Made by a program: the position numbers and the translations under genes
In this document: one piece after another, positions 33,603 through 42,100 of the stretch
Layout of the letters: each line of letters begins with the position of its first letter
How positions within the stretch are numbered: the first letter of the stretch is position 1
Source: Arenimonas composti TR7-09 = DSM 18010
GTDB taxonomy: Bacteria > Pseudomonadota > Gammaproteobacteria > Xanthomonadales > Xanthomonadaceae
Assembly: GCF_000426365.1 (NCBI RefSeq)
Contig: NZ_AUFF01000001.1
Span: 496,001 to 560,000, forward strand
Direction: 5' to 3'
Length of the DNA stretch: 64,000 bases
The notes under the pieces: model-generated
The model's input: only the letters and a program-made list of their open reading frames with translations
What the model was told of the DNA's origin: nothing
Databases searched by the model: none

Positions 33603-36101
33603 ATGTTCGAACACCTGCGCGCCGCGGCGCGCCTGCCCCTGCTTTACCTGCTGCTGGCGCTGTCGGCCGGTTCCGCCGCCGCCCGCGACTTCAAGGTGAA
33701 GCCCGGAGACCTGCCGGAGCTGCGTGCCGACGAGGGCTACCTGCTGGTGGCGATGGACACCGACCTGGCGGTGCGCTCGCTGAAGTTCCGCGCGGTCGAC
33801 AGCGCCTTTTCCGGCGGCCGCCTCGGCGGCATTCCGGTCGGCACGACGATGGCGCTCTACGTGGTGCCCGCGGGCGAATACCGCTGGGACCGGGTGAGCC
33901 TGGGCTGGTTCCGCTGGAGCCTGCGCGAAGACAGCGAGGCCCGCTTCGATGTCGTCGCCGGCAAGGTCAACTACGCCGGCGACCTGGTCTACCGCAACCT
34001 GCTGACCCGTCATTTCGCGAATCGCGGCCTGCGCGCGCTCGACTGGCTGCAGGACCAGCATCCGCGGATCGCGGAGCGCTACGAGTTCGCCTACAGCGGC
34101 CACTACCCGGATCCGTTCCCGGCCTTCTACCGCGAGCGGCTGGCGGCGACGCCGCGTCCGCCGGAGGACGCCCGCCTGCCGGCGCCGGCACCTGGGCCGC
34201 TGCCGCTGCCGGTGCGTGAGTTGTGGAAGGAGTCGCGGCTCGAGTCGATCGCGCTGAGCCCGGGCGGACGCTGGGCGGCGGCCGCCCTGCGCGCCGGCAA
34301 GGACGACTACCGGCTGGACGTGTTCGACCTCGACGCCGAGACCGGGAGCACGGTGCTGACCAGTGCCGGCGAGATCGCCGACGTGCTCTGGGTCGCCGAC
34401 GACATCCTCGCCGCCTACGTCCAGACCCTGCGCGGCGAGCGCACGATGTTCATCCGCCTCGCGCCCGACGGCGGCCCGCCGGCGGTCTACACGATGCCGC
34501 GCGGCGGCGTCGTCGTGGACAGCCTGCCGGCGGATCCCGACCACGTCGTGTTCGGCAGTTTCGGCAGCGACCGCCGCTTCATGCTGCACCGGATCGACGT
34601 GCGCGCGCCGCACTACCTGGACAGCTGGCGGTGGCCGGCACGCGAGCGCCTCAACGGCGGCCTCGAGCGCGACGAGCGCTGGTATCTCGATGCCCGCGGC
34701 GTGGTGCGGGCGGCGATCGTCGCCCGCGACGAGAAGGACGAGGAAGGCGAGGACAGCACGACCTGGGACCTCGTCTGGCGTCCGGGACCGGGCGCGCCGT
34801 TCGCGGCAGTGCTCAACATCGAGGACCCCGACGGCTTCCGCCCGCTGGCGATGTCGGCCGACGGCGGGCTGATCTACGGCACGATCGAGCAGGAACGGGC
34901 GCAGCGCGAGCTCGTGGCCTTCGATCCGGTGCAGAAGCGGATCACCGACACCCTGTTCTCCCGTCCCGGCACCGACGTCGTGCGGGCGCTGTTCGACCGC
35001 TCGCGCCGGCTGATCGGCGCCGGCTACTACGACGGCGGCTATCTGGTCAGCGAATACTTCGACGAGGCCGGGCGCGGGCTGACGGCGTCACTGGCACAGG
35101 CCTTCCGCGAACGCACGGTGTCGATCGTCGGCCGCGACCGCGACGACCGCCGCCTGTTGCTGATGGTCGACGGCGCCGACCAGCCGGCGCAGGTCTACCT
35201 GCTCGACCGCGCCTCGCGCCGTGCCAGCCTGCTCGAGGAAACCGCACCGTGGCTGCAGGACAAGCCGTTCGCGCCGGCGCGGACGCTGAAGGTCGAGACG
35301 GCCGACGGCTTCGCGATCGAGGCCTTCCTGACCCTGCCGCCCGGCGACGGTCCGCGACCGCTGGTGCTGATGCCGCACGGCGGCCCGATCGGTGTCGCCG
35401 ACCGCCTGCATTTCAACCGCAGCGTGCAGTTCGTCGCCTCGCTCGGCTACGCGGTGCTGCAGGTGAACTTCCGCGGCTCGGCCGGCTACGGCAACCGCTT
35501 CCGCGAGGCGGCTTATCACGGCTACGGCACGGTGATCGAGGACGACATCGAGGCGGCGCTGGAGGCCGCGCTCGCGCAGTTCCCGCTCGATTCCTCGCGC
35601 ATCTGCGTGGTCGGCGCCAGCTACGGTGGCTATTCCGGCCTGAGCCTGGCGGTGCGCCGGCCCGGGCGCTTCCGCTGTGTCGTGTCGATGTCCGGCGTCA
35701 GCGACCTGTCGCTGTTCTTCACCGCCAGCGACACCGGGCGCTCGGAGCGGGGGCGCGAGCTGCTGGAAGAGGCGATCGGCGATCCGAATACCGATCTCGA
35801 GCGGATGATCGCCACCTCGCCGCTGTTCCACATCGACCGCCTGACGACGCCGGTGATGCTGGTGCACGGCCGCGAGGACGTGCGCGTCGATTTCGAGCAC
35901 ACCCGCCGCCTGCTGCGCATGCTGAACCTGGCGGGGCGGCCGCCGGTGCTGCTCGAGTTCGAGAAGGAAGGCCACGGGCTGGACGACATCGACAACCTGG
36001 AAGCGACCTGGCACGCCGTGGCCGGCTTTCTGCGCCAGCATCTGGAGGGCAAGGTCTTCCCGGCGGAAGCGGGCGCGGCCGCGGCCGATTCCTCGAAGTA
36101 G
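33603..36101 (+). CDS. exported S9 (prolyl oligopeptidase-type) peptidase with extra N-terminal domain
   Basis: An 832-residue exported peptidase. After the signal peptide (ending SAGSAAA, about residue 27) there is an unusual 170-residue domain of beta character (ADEGYLLVAMDTDLAVRSLK, then VVPAGEYRWDRVSL) and a Pro/Ala linker at about 190-205. Next is a beta-propeller region (about 215-560) and the alpha/beta hydrolase domain. Catalytic S673 is in VGASYGGYSG, D759 in HGREDVRVD and H791 in KEGHGLDD. S9 enzymes cleave short peptides. Most secreted S9 members start directly with the propeller; the N-terminal domain here looks like a fusion. A TAACAT box upstream may be its -10. Confidence 0.87.
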   Translation: MFEHLRAAARLPLLYLLLALSAGSAAARDFKVKPGDLPELRADEGYLLVAMDTDLAVRSLKFRAVDSAFSGGRLGGIPVGTTMALYVVPAGEYRWDRVSLGWFRWSLREDSEARFDVVAGKVNYAGDLVYRNLLTRHFANRGLRALDWLQDQHPRIAERYEFAYSGHYPDPFPAFYRERLAATPRPPEDARLPAPAPGPLPLPVRELWKESRLESIALSPGGRWAAAALRAGKDDYRLDVFDLDAETGSTVLTSAGEIADVLWVADDILAAYVQTLRGERTMFIRLAPDGGPPAVYTMPRGGVVVDSLPADPDHVVFGSFGSDRRFMLHRIDVRAPHYLDSWRWPARERLNGGLERDERWYLDARGVVRAAIVARDEKDEEGEDSTTWDLVWRPGPGAPFAAVLNIEDPDGFRPLAMSADGGLIYGTIEQERAQRELVAFDPVQKRITDTLFSRPGTDVVRALFDRSRRLIGAGYYDGGYLVSEYFDEAGRGLTASLAQAFRERTVSIVGRDRDDRRLLLMVDGADQPAQVYLLDRASRRASLLEETAPWLQDKPFAPARTLKVETADGFAIEAFLTLPPGDGPRPLVLMPHGGPIGVADRLHFNRSVQFVASLGYAVLQVNFRGSAGYGNRFREAAYHGYGTVIEDDIEAALEAALAQFPLDSSRICVVGASYGGYSGLSLAVRRPGRFRCVVSMSGVSDLSLFFTASDTGRSERGRELLEEAIGDPNTDLERMIATSPLFHIDRLTTPVMLVHGREDVRVDFEHTRRLLRMLNLAGRPPVLLEFEKEGHGLDDIDNLEATWHAVAGFLRQHLEGKVFPAEAGAAAADSSK

Positions 36102-36110
36102 CGGCAGACC

Positions 36111-37049
36111 TCAGTCGCCGGCGCGGGCGGTGCCGCGCAGGCGCTGGATCATGCCCACGACGCCGACGACGAGCAGGCCGGCGATGATGCCGGCGACGGC
36201 GTTGAGCAGCATCGCGATCGCCCACGCCATGCCGCCGTCGCCGGCGACGTGATCGGCGAAGTGGTGCAGCGGCGGAATCGAGTGCACCAGGATGCCGCCA
36301 CCGACGAGGAACATCGCCGCGGTGCCGGCGAAGGTCAGGAACTTCATGAACCACGGCGCCGCGGCGAGGATCGCCCGCCCCGCCGCGCGGGTGGCGCGGC
36401 CGCCACGGGCGCTGAGGTGCAGGCCGAGGTCGTCGATCTTGACGATGCCCGCGACGAGGCCGTAGACGCCCACCGTCATGATCACGGCGATCGCGGCCAG
36501 GGTGCCGACCTGCACCGGAAAGGTTTCGCCGGCCGCTGTGCCGAGGCTCAGCACGATGATCTCCGCTGAAAGGATGAAGTCGGTGCGGATCGCGCCGCGG
36601 ATCTTCTGCTTCTCGTGCGCCACCAGGTCGATCTTCTCGTCGGCGACGGCCTGCACGAGGGCGCGGTGGTGCTCGGCCTCCTCGGCCTTGTGGAAGAACT
36701 TGTGCAGCAGCTTCTCGGCGCCCTCGAAACACAGGAAGGCGCCGCCGATCATCATCAGCACGACGATGATCGGCAGGTCGATCCCACGTCCGCGCAGCCA
36801 GCCCTCCAGCCAGCTGATGCCCAGCGCCAGTGGCACCAGGACCGCCTTGTTCACCGCCGAGCCCTTCGCCACCGCCCAGACCACCGGAAGTTCGCGGTCG
36901 GGCTTCACGCCGTTCACCTGCTGCGCGTTCAGTGCCAGGTCGTCGCCGAGCACGCCGGCGGTCTTCTGGGTGGCGACCTTGGTCATCGCGGCGACGTCGT
37001 CGAGGATCGAGGCGATGTCGTCGAGCAGTACGAGCAGGCTGGAGGCCAT
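36111..37049 (-). CDS. DUF808 family membrane protein (YedI-like)
   Basis: A 312-residue inner-membrane protein of the DUF808 family. The N-terminus MASSLLVLLDDIASILDDVA is nearly diagnostic; VATQKTAGVLGDDLALNAQQ, FLCFEGAEKLLHKFF and the C-terminal membrane helices follow. Function in the family is unknown. The start is the ATG at 37049, where the family sequence begins. It converges on the S9 peptidase with a 9-base gap and is divergent from the SRPBCC-like gene. Confidence 0.92.
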   Translation of the reverse strand: MASSLLVLLDDIASILDDVAAMTKVATQKTAGVLGDDLALNAQQVNGVKPDRELPVVWAVAKGSAVNKAVLVPLALGISWLEGWLRGRGIDLPIIVVLMMIGGAFLCFEGAEKLLHKFFHKAEEAEHHRALVQAVADEKIDLVAHEKQKIRGAIRTDFILSAEIIVLSLGTAAGETFPVQVGTLAAIAVIMTVGVYGLVAGIVKIDDLGLHLSARGGRATRAAGRAILAAAPWFMKFLTFAGTAAMFLVGGGILVHSIPPLHHFADHVAGDGGMAWAIAMLLNAVAGIIAGLLVVGVVGMIQRLRGTARAGD

Positions 37050-37134
37050 GAGCGGGTCCGTGGGGGCAGGGGGCGAATGGTAACAACGGTCCCGGACGGC
37101 GCTAGGCTTGCGGCAACCGTCACGGAGACCCGCC

Positions 37135-37725
37135 ATGCGCCGCGTCCGTCCACTCGCCGTTCTGGTCGCTGCCGCTTCGATCGCATTCGCCGCCGCCGCG
37201 CCGGCGCGGGTGCTCGACCGGTCCGCGTCCGGCTTCACCCTGCAGAACGAGGCGGTGGTGCCGGTGGCGCCGGACGCCGCCTGGGCCGCGCTGGTCGGCG
37301 AGGTCGATGCCTGGTGGCCGCGCGACCATCGCTGGTGGTCCGACAGCCGGCTTGCGATCGAGCCACGCGCCGGCGGCTGCTTCTGCGAACTCGCCGGCGA
37401 GCGCCAGGCGCTGCACATGCTGGTGACCTTCGTCGACCCGGGCCGCACGCTGCGGATGACCGGTGGGCTCGGCCCGCTGCAGGGGATGGGCCTGCATGGC
37501 GCGCTGGAGTTCCGGCTGCAGCCCGAGGCGGGCGGCGGCACCCGCATCACCCTCTGGTACCGCGCCGGCGGCTATCTGCCCGACGGCGCGCCGGCCGGCG
37601 ATCCGGCCGACCTCGTGGGCTTCGTGCCGATCATCGACCGGGTACAGGCGCAGCAGCTCGGCGGACTGGCGACGAAGCTCGGCGGCAGCGTCATCACCGG
37701 GCCGGCCGCGGCGACGGCGGACTGA
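37135..37725 (+). CDS. exported SRPBCC-like protein
   Basis: A 196-residue protein with a signal peptide (PLAVLVAAASIAFAAAAPA) and a domain like the START/SRPBCC fold: NEAVVPVAPDAAWAALVGEV, WWPRDHRWW, MTGGLGPLQGMGLHGALEF and TRITLWYRAGGYLP. Such proteins bind hydrophobic ligands. A good -10 (TAGGCT, 37103-37108, preceded by GC) and a CGGAGA ribosome site support the start. It is the first gene of an apparent operon with a 31-codon ORF and a glycerophosphodiesterase. Confidence 0.78.
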   Translation: MRRVRPLAVLVAAASIAFAAAAPARVLDRSASGFTLQNEAVVPVAPDAAWAALVGEVDAWWPRDHRWWSDSRLAIEPRAGGCFCELAGERQALHMLVTFVDPGRTLRMTGGLGPLQGMGLHGALEFRLQPEAGGGTRITLWYRAGGYLPDGAPAGDPADLVGFVPIIDRVQAQQLGGLATKLGGSVITGPAAATAD

Positions 37726-37726
37726 C

Positions 37727-37822
37727 ATGGCGCAGTCACTGGCCGAGGTCGCGCTGCGGGTGCGCGAATACGACGAGCTCTACGGCAATCGCTGGGACCT
37801 GCTGCAAGCGGCGGCCGCATGA
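37727..37822 (+). CDS. small coupled ORF (31 residues)
   Basis: A short frame starting 1 base after the preceding stop and ending in ATGA, which overlaps the start of the glycerophosphodiesterase gene (ATG 37819). The predicted peptide is MAQSLAEVALRVREYDELYG followed by NRWDLLQAAAA: amphipathic, with no signal. The position argues that ribosomes do pass through it, either to make a small protein or to couple translation. I recognise no family. It may instead be a remnant of a longer gene. Confidence 0.5.
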   Translation: MAQSLAEVALRVREYDELYGNRWDLLQAAAA

Positions 37823-38874
37823 GTACCGCCGTGCAGTGGCCGGTGGTGATCGCCCATCGCGGCGCCAGCGGTTCGCGCCCGGAGCACACGCTCGCGTCCT
37901 ACGCGCTGGCGATCGGCTGCGGCGCCGACTTCATCGAGCCGGACCTGGTCGCGAGCGCCGACGGCGTGCTGGTCGCGCGCCACGACAACGCGCTGTCGGC
38001 GACCACCGACGTCGCCGCGCGGCCGGAATTCGCCGGTCGCCGCTGCCGCAAGTGCATCGACGGCGAGGACGTCGAGGACTGGTTCGTCGAGGATTTCACC
38101 TGGGCCGAACTGGCGACGCTGCGTGCGCGCGAGCGCTTGCCGGAGCTGCGCCCGGCCTCGGCGGCGCACGACGGCCGCTACGGCATTCCGCGGCTGGCCG
38201 ACATCGTCGCGCTGGTGCGGGCGGCGGAGCGGCGGGGCCGCCACGTCGGCATCTATCCCGAGATCAAGCATCCGACCTGGTTCGCGGCCGAGGGTCGGCG
38301 TGGCGACGGCAGGCCGATCGGCATCGACCTCGGCGCGGCGCTGCTCCGCGAGCTGCAGGCGCTGGAATTCACCGATCCGGCGCGGATCCGCGTGCAGTCC
38401 TTCGAGCCGGCGAGCCTGCTGGCGCTGCGGCGGCGGCTGGATGCCGCCGGGCTGCGCTGGCCGCTGGTGCAGCTGCTCGGACGGCTCGATGCCGAAACGC
38501 CGTACGACCTGCGCTGGCACCACGCGCACGGCGACGCCGCCGGGGCGGTGTACGGGCCGCTCGCGCCGCTGTTCGCGCAGGGCGAGGTGAGCTACCGGCG
38601 GCTGGTGCAGGCGGATGCGCTGGCGGCACTGCGTGGTGTGGTCGACGTGCTGGCGCCGCACAAGGACGATCTGCTCGAGGCCGGGGAGGGCGACCGCGCC
38701 TGGCTGGCGCAGGCCTCCGCGCTCGGTTTCGCGGTGGTGCCCTACACGTTGCGCGCCGAATCCGGCGGTGCGGTGCAGGCGCGCCGGCTGCTCGAACTCG
38801 GGGTCGACGGCTGGTTCATCGACCAGCCCGCGCTGGGGGTCGCGGTCCGTGCCGCGTGGCGGCAGGAGCGCTGA
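37819..38874 (+). CDS. cytosolic glycerophosphodiester phosphodiesterase
   Basis: A 351-residue GDPD-family TIM-barrel enzyme. The catalytic and metal residues are visible: H13-R14 in IAHRGASG, E40 and D42 in FIEPDL, H55 in VARHDN, and later EIKHP. The enzyme cleaves glycerophosphodiesters to glycerol-3-phosphate and an alcohol. No signal peptide is present, so it should be a cytosolic UgpQ-like form, although its length and the insert around 65-110 recall periplasmic GlpQ. It overlaps the small ORF by ATGA. Confidence 0.9.
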   Translation: MSTAVQWPVVIAHRGASGSRPEHTLASYALAIGCGADFIEPDLVASADGVLVARHDNALSATTDVAARPEFAGRRCRKCIDGEDVEDWFVEDFTWAELATLRARERLPELRPASAAHDGRYGIPRLADIVALVRAAERRGRHVGIYPEIKHPTWFAAEGRRGDGRPIGIDLGAALLRELQALEFTDPARIRVQSFEPASLLALRRRLDAAGLRWPLVQLLGRLDAETPYDLRWHHAHGDAAGAVYGPLAPLFAQGEVSYRRLVQADALAALRGVVDVLAPHKDDLLEAGEGDRAWLAQASALGFAVVPYTLRAESGGAVQARRLLELGVDGWFIDQPALGVAVRAAWRQER

Positions 38875-38887
38875 ACGGCGCGCCGGC

Positions 38888-38893
38888 TATCAT
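38888..38893 (+). promoter_or_regulatory. -10-like TATCAT, 6 bases before the DUF6164 ATG
   Basis: TATCAT ends 6 bases before the ATG at 38900, which would place the transcription start at or next to the start codon (leaderless mRNA). No Shine-Dalgarno is present between them. Confidence 0.4.
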
Positions 38894-38899
38894 CCGCGC

Positions 38900-39262
38900 A
38901 TGGCGAAACTCGTGTTCAACCTGCGCAATGTGCCCGACGACGAAGCCGACGAGGTGCGCGCGCTGCTCGATGCGCGTCGCATCGACTGGTACGAGACCAG
39001 GCCCAGCCTGTGGGGAATTTCCGGCGGCGGCCTCTGGGTGAAGGACGACGCGCAGGCCGACGCGGCCAGGGCGCATCTGGCCGACTACCAGGCCGAGCGT
39101 GCCCGGTGTGCCCGCGCCGCGCGCGCGGAAGACCTGCGCGAGGGACGCGTCGAGGGCAGTCTGGAAGGCATGCGCCGGCGTCCGCTGCAGAGCCTGCTGG
39201 CGATCTTCGGCATCCTGATGATGCTCGCGCTGGTGATGCTGCCGGCGCTGCTGCTGCGCTGA
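38900..39262 (+). CDS. DUF6164 family membrane protein
   Basis: A 120-residue protein fitting DUF6164. The N-terminal soluble part (MAKLVFNLRNVPDDEADEV, then RIDWYETRPSLWGISGGGLW) looks like a small alpha/beta domain related to DUF2007-type signal-transducing domains. A helical linker (residues 60-90) leads to one C-terminal membrane helix (LLAIFGILMMLALVMLPALL). Function unknown. The mRNA may be leaderless, as the -10-like box is only 6 bases upstream. Confidence 0.8.
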   Translation: MAKLVFNLRNVPDDEADEVRALLDARRIDWYETRPSLWGISGGGLWVKDDAQADAARAHLADYQAERARCARAARAEDLREGRVEGSLEGMRRRPLQSLLAIFGILMMLALVMLPALLLR

Positions 39263-39322
39263 CGGGTTGGTCGGCGGCGGCGATCCGTGGACAATCCGGC
39301 GACCCCTTCGCCGGACACGCGC

Positions 39323-40951
39323 ATGACCCAGACCGTGAACGCCACCGACGCCGCCGGCCACGGCCGGATGCCGACGCAGATCAAGTACATCATCGGCAAC
39401 GAGGCCTGCGAGCGCTTCAGCTTCTACGGCATGCGCAACATCCTGGTGCCGTTCCTGATCGGGTCGATCCTGCTCGGTTACCTGCCGGACGAGGTGGCCC
39501 GCGAAGGCGCCGCCAAGGACCTGTTCCACAGCTTCGTCATCGGCGTGTACTTCTTCCCGCTGCTCGGCGGCTGGCTGTCGGACCGGTACTTCGGCAAATA
39601 CAACACGATCCTGTGGTTCTCGCTGATCTACTGCGCCGGCCACGCCTGCCTGGCGCTGTTCGAGTCGAATGCCACCGGCTTCTACACCGGCCTGTTCCTG
39701 ATCGCGCTCGGTTCCGGCGGCATCAAGCCACTGGTGGTCACCTTCTGCGGCGACCAGTTCGACCAGAGCAACAAGAGCAAGGCGAAGGTGGTGTTCGACG
39801 CCTTCTACTGGATCATCAACTTCGGTTCCTTCTTCGCCTCGCTGCTGATGCCGCGCGTGCTCGAGAGCTGGGGTCCGAAGTGGGCCTTCGGCATTCCCGG
39901 CATCCTGATGTTCGTCGCCACCCTGATCTTCTGGCTGGGCCGGCGCGAGTACGTCAACGTGCCGCCCTCGCGCGGTACCGATCCGGATTCCTTCCTCGAG
40001 GTCGTGAAGTCGGCGCTGCTGCGCAATGGCCACGGCACCGGCACCTTCCTTGCCGGCGCATCGGTGGTACTGGCGGCGGTCATGCTGCTGCTGTGGGCGG
40101 TGTCGGCGTCCACCGGCGCCGCCGTCTGGCCGCAGGGCTGGGGCTTCGTGATCACGTTCTGCCTCGCGCTCGGCGCACTGATCGCCGGCATCGGCATCGG
40201 CGCCTCGCTGCAGCTCGAGCGCGCGCGCGGCCGTCACCCCGATGTGGCGATCGACGGCGTGCGCGCGGTGCTGCGCATCCTGGTCGTGTTCGCGCTGGTG
40301 ACGCCGTTCTGGTCGCTGTTCGACCAGAAGGCTTCCACCTGGGTGATCCAGGGCACGAAGATGGTGGTGCCGCACGAGGCCTGGTGGTGGCCGAGCTGGC
40401 TGGTGACCAGCGCCACGCAGATGCAGGCGTTGAACCCGCTGCTGATCATGCTGCTGATCCCCTTCAACAACCTCGTGCTCTATCCGGCGTTGCGGAAGAT
40501 GGGCTTCCAGGTGACCTCGCTGCGGCGGATGGGCTGGGGCATCGGCATCTCGGCGCTGTCGTGGGTGATCGCCGGCGTGCTGCAGCTCTGGCTCGACGGT
40601 GGCGCCGAGGTCTCGCTGGCCTGGCAGACGTTGCCCTACCTGCTGCTGACCTTCGGCGAAGTGCTGGTGTCGGCCACCGCGCTGGAGTTCGCGTACAGCC
40701 AGGCGCCGATGGCGATGAAGGGCGTGATCATGGCCTTCTGGTACCTGACCAGCACCTTCGGCGGCCTCTGGGTGCTGCTGACGAACGCGACCGTGCGCCG
40801 CCCGGAGGTCGTGCAGTGGATCACCGCCCAGGGCTGGACCGAGAACGCCTTCCTGATGTTCTTCTTCGCCGGCTTCGCACTGGTCGCCGCCTTGGCCTTC
40901 GCGGCCTATGCGCGCGCCTATCCGATGCAGGAGAACTACCGCGCCGCCTGA
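39323..40951 (+). CDS. POT family proton-dependent oligopeptide transporter
   Basis: A 542-residue transporter with about 14 membrane helices. The proton-binding ExxER-type motif and the FYGMR motif are in NEACERFSFYGMRNILVPFL. GGWLSDRYFGKYNTI and KPLVVTFCGDQFDQSNKSK (family signatures) and late FWSLFDQKASTWV follow. POT carriers take up di- and tripeptides with protons. The ATG at 39323 is preferred; a GTG at 39287 would add 12 polar residues. Another peptide carrier (OPT) is at 45280. Confidence 0.92.
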   Translation: MTQTVNATDAAGHGRMPTQIKYIIGNEACERFSFYGMRNILVPFLIGSILLGYLPDEVAREGAAKDLFHSFVIGVYFFPLLGGWLSDRYFGKYNTILWFSLIYCAGHACLALFESNATGFYTGLFLIALGSGGIKPLVVTFCGDQFDQSNKSKAKVVFDAFYWIINFGSFFASLLMPRVLESWGPKWAFGIPGILMFVATLIFWLGRREYVNVPPSRGTDPDSFLEVVKSALLRNGHGTGTFLAGASVVLAAVMLLLWAVSASTGAAVWPQGWGFVITFCLALGALIAGIGIGASLQLERARGRHPDVAIDGVRAVLRILVVFALVTPFWSLFDQKASTWVIQGTKMVVPHEAWWWPSWLVTSATQMQALNPLLIMLLIPFNNLVLYPALRKMGFQVTSLRRMGWGIGISALSWVIAGVLQLWLDGGAEVSLAWQTLPYLLLTFGEVLVSATALEFAYSQAPMAMKGVIMAFWYLTSTFGGLWVLLTNATVRRPEVVQWITAQGWTENAFLMFFFAGFALVAALAFAAYARAYPMQENYRAA

Positions 40952-40969
40952 CGGTCGCGGCCAGCGAGC

Positions 40970-42013
40970 TCAGCCCGGCGGTGTTGCGATCGCCGCCGGG
41001 ACAGGTGGCGACGGCGGCGCCGACCCGTCCGGTTCGGCCGGTGCTGCGCCGACCACGCGCGGCGCCCGTCCGAGGAGTTCCGGCAGTCGGTTGTGGACCG
41101 GCCGGTTGTCGCGCCGCAGCAGTTCCCAGTGAGCGAAAGAAAACGGCGTGACGTGCAGCAGGTCGCAGGCGTGCGCCCCGAGCCGCGCCAGCCAGCCCGG
41201 GACCGGAATGACGCGTGCCGGTGGCCGACCGAGACCGCGCCGTAAGGCCGCGACGTGTTCGCGCAGCGGCCGGGCCTGTTCGCCGCCGAGTTCGTACGCG
41301 TCGAGGCCGGCATGCGCCCGCTCGGCGAGCCGCGCGATCGCCTCGCCGAGGTCGGCGACATCGAGGGCGGCGATGCGGCCGTTGGCATCCGCCGGCAGGG
41401 GCAGCAGCGGCCAGGCCGCGACCCGGCGCAGCCAGCGTGCGCCGTAGCCGCCCTCGGTGGCGTCGAGCAGCGAAGGCCGGACGATGCCGCCGCGCACGCC
41501 ACTGGCGCGCACCGCCGCCTCGCCGTCGCGTTTCGAGCGCAGGAAGCGGCTGCGCGCCGGGGCGTCGAGTCCGAGCGCGGAGATGTGCAGTAGCGGGATA
41601 CCCGCTGCGGCGCAGGCATGGGCCAGCGCGCCCGGGGCGAGGTGATGGACGCGGTCGTAGGTCTCGTGGCCGCGCTGGCGCAGGATGCCGACGCAGTTCA
41701 CGACGAGCGCGACGCCGGTCAGCAGCGGTCGCCAGGCGCGGGGGTCCAGCAGGGTTTCGAAACGGGCGCGACGCCGCTCGCAGTGGCGGGCTTCCGTCGG
41801 CAGCCGGCGGGCGGCGCGGGCCGGGCGCCGCGAACCCACGATCACCGGGTGTCCGCGGCCGAGCAGGGCGGTGACGACATGACCGCCGACGAAGCCGCTG
41901 CCGCCGAGCACCAGGATGGGCAGGGCATTCCGCGAGGGGTCGGCTTCGGCGAGGTCCTGGCCGGCGGCGTCCGCGGAGGACGGGGGCTGCACCGGAAACC
42001 GGAAGTCGCGCAT
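40970..42013 (-). CDS. NAD(P)-binding protein (atypical SDR, NDUFA9-like)
   Basis: A 347-residue Rossmann-fold protein. The dinucleotide motif is ILVLGGSGFVGGH (about residues 33-46); HISALGLDAPARSRFLRSKR replaces the classical YxxxK with the atypical-SDR pattern. The rest resembles complex-I NDUFA9/NmrA-like proteins, which bind NADP(H) and often lack catalysis. The Pro/Ala C-terminus is low complexity. It is divergent from the GbsR/MarR regulator, and the palindrome at 42040-42057 lies 26 bases upstream of its ATG, so it is likely controlled by that regulator. Confidence 0.82.
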   Translation of the reverse strand: MRDFRFPVQPPSSADAAGQDLAEADPSRNALPILVLGGSGFVGGHVVTALLGRGHPVIVGSRRPARAARRLPTEARHCERRRARFETLLDPRAWRPLLTGVALVVNCVGILRQRGHETYDRVHHLAPGALAHACAAAGIPLLHISALGLDAPARSRFLRSKRDGEAAVRASGVRGGIVRPSLLDATEGGYGARWLRRVAAWPLLPLPADANGRIAALDVADLGEAIARLAERAHAGLDAYELGGEQARPLREHVAALRRGLGRPPARVIPVPGWLARLGAHACDLLHVTPFSFAHWELLRRDNRPVHNRLPELLGRAPRVVGAAPAEPDGSAPPSPPVPAAIATPPG

Positions 42014-42039
42014 GACGGCAGATCCCCTTGTTCCAGTAA

Positions 42040-42057
42040 TTTCTGTCTTGACAGAAA
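42040..42057. promoter_or_regulatory. palindromic operator candidate of the GbsR/MarR regulator
   Basis: TTTCTGTC (42040-42047) and GACAGAAA (42050-42057) are perfect inverted repeats around TT. The site lies in the 87-bp gap between the divergent NAD(P)-binding gene and the regulator gene and covers the regulator's -35 element (TTGACA, 42048-42053). Position and symmetry suit a dimeric MarR-type repressor. Confidence 0.7.
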
Positions 42058-42076
42058 AGTACGACGAGACTAGCTT
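42048..42076 (+). promoter_or_regulatory. sigma-70 promoter of the GbsR/MarR operon
   Basis: A perfect -35 TTGACA (42048-42053), a 17-base spacer and -10 TAGCTT (42071-42076) lie 24 bases upstream of the ATG at 42101. The -35 sits inside the palindrome, so bound repressor would block RNA polymerase. Confidence 0.7.
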
Positions 42077-42100
42077 GACCGCAAGCCGGAATCCATACCG

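Noticed and set aside
42040-42057. LexA (SOS) box
   Set aside because: The arms CTGT and ACAG are separated by 4 bases, not the 8 of the Gammaproteobacterial LexA box. The downstream gene is a MarR-type regulator.
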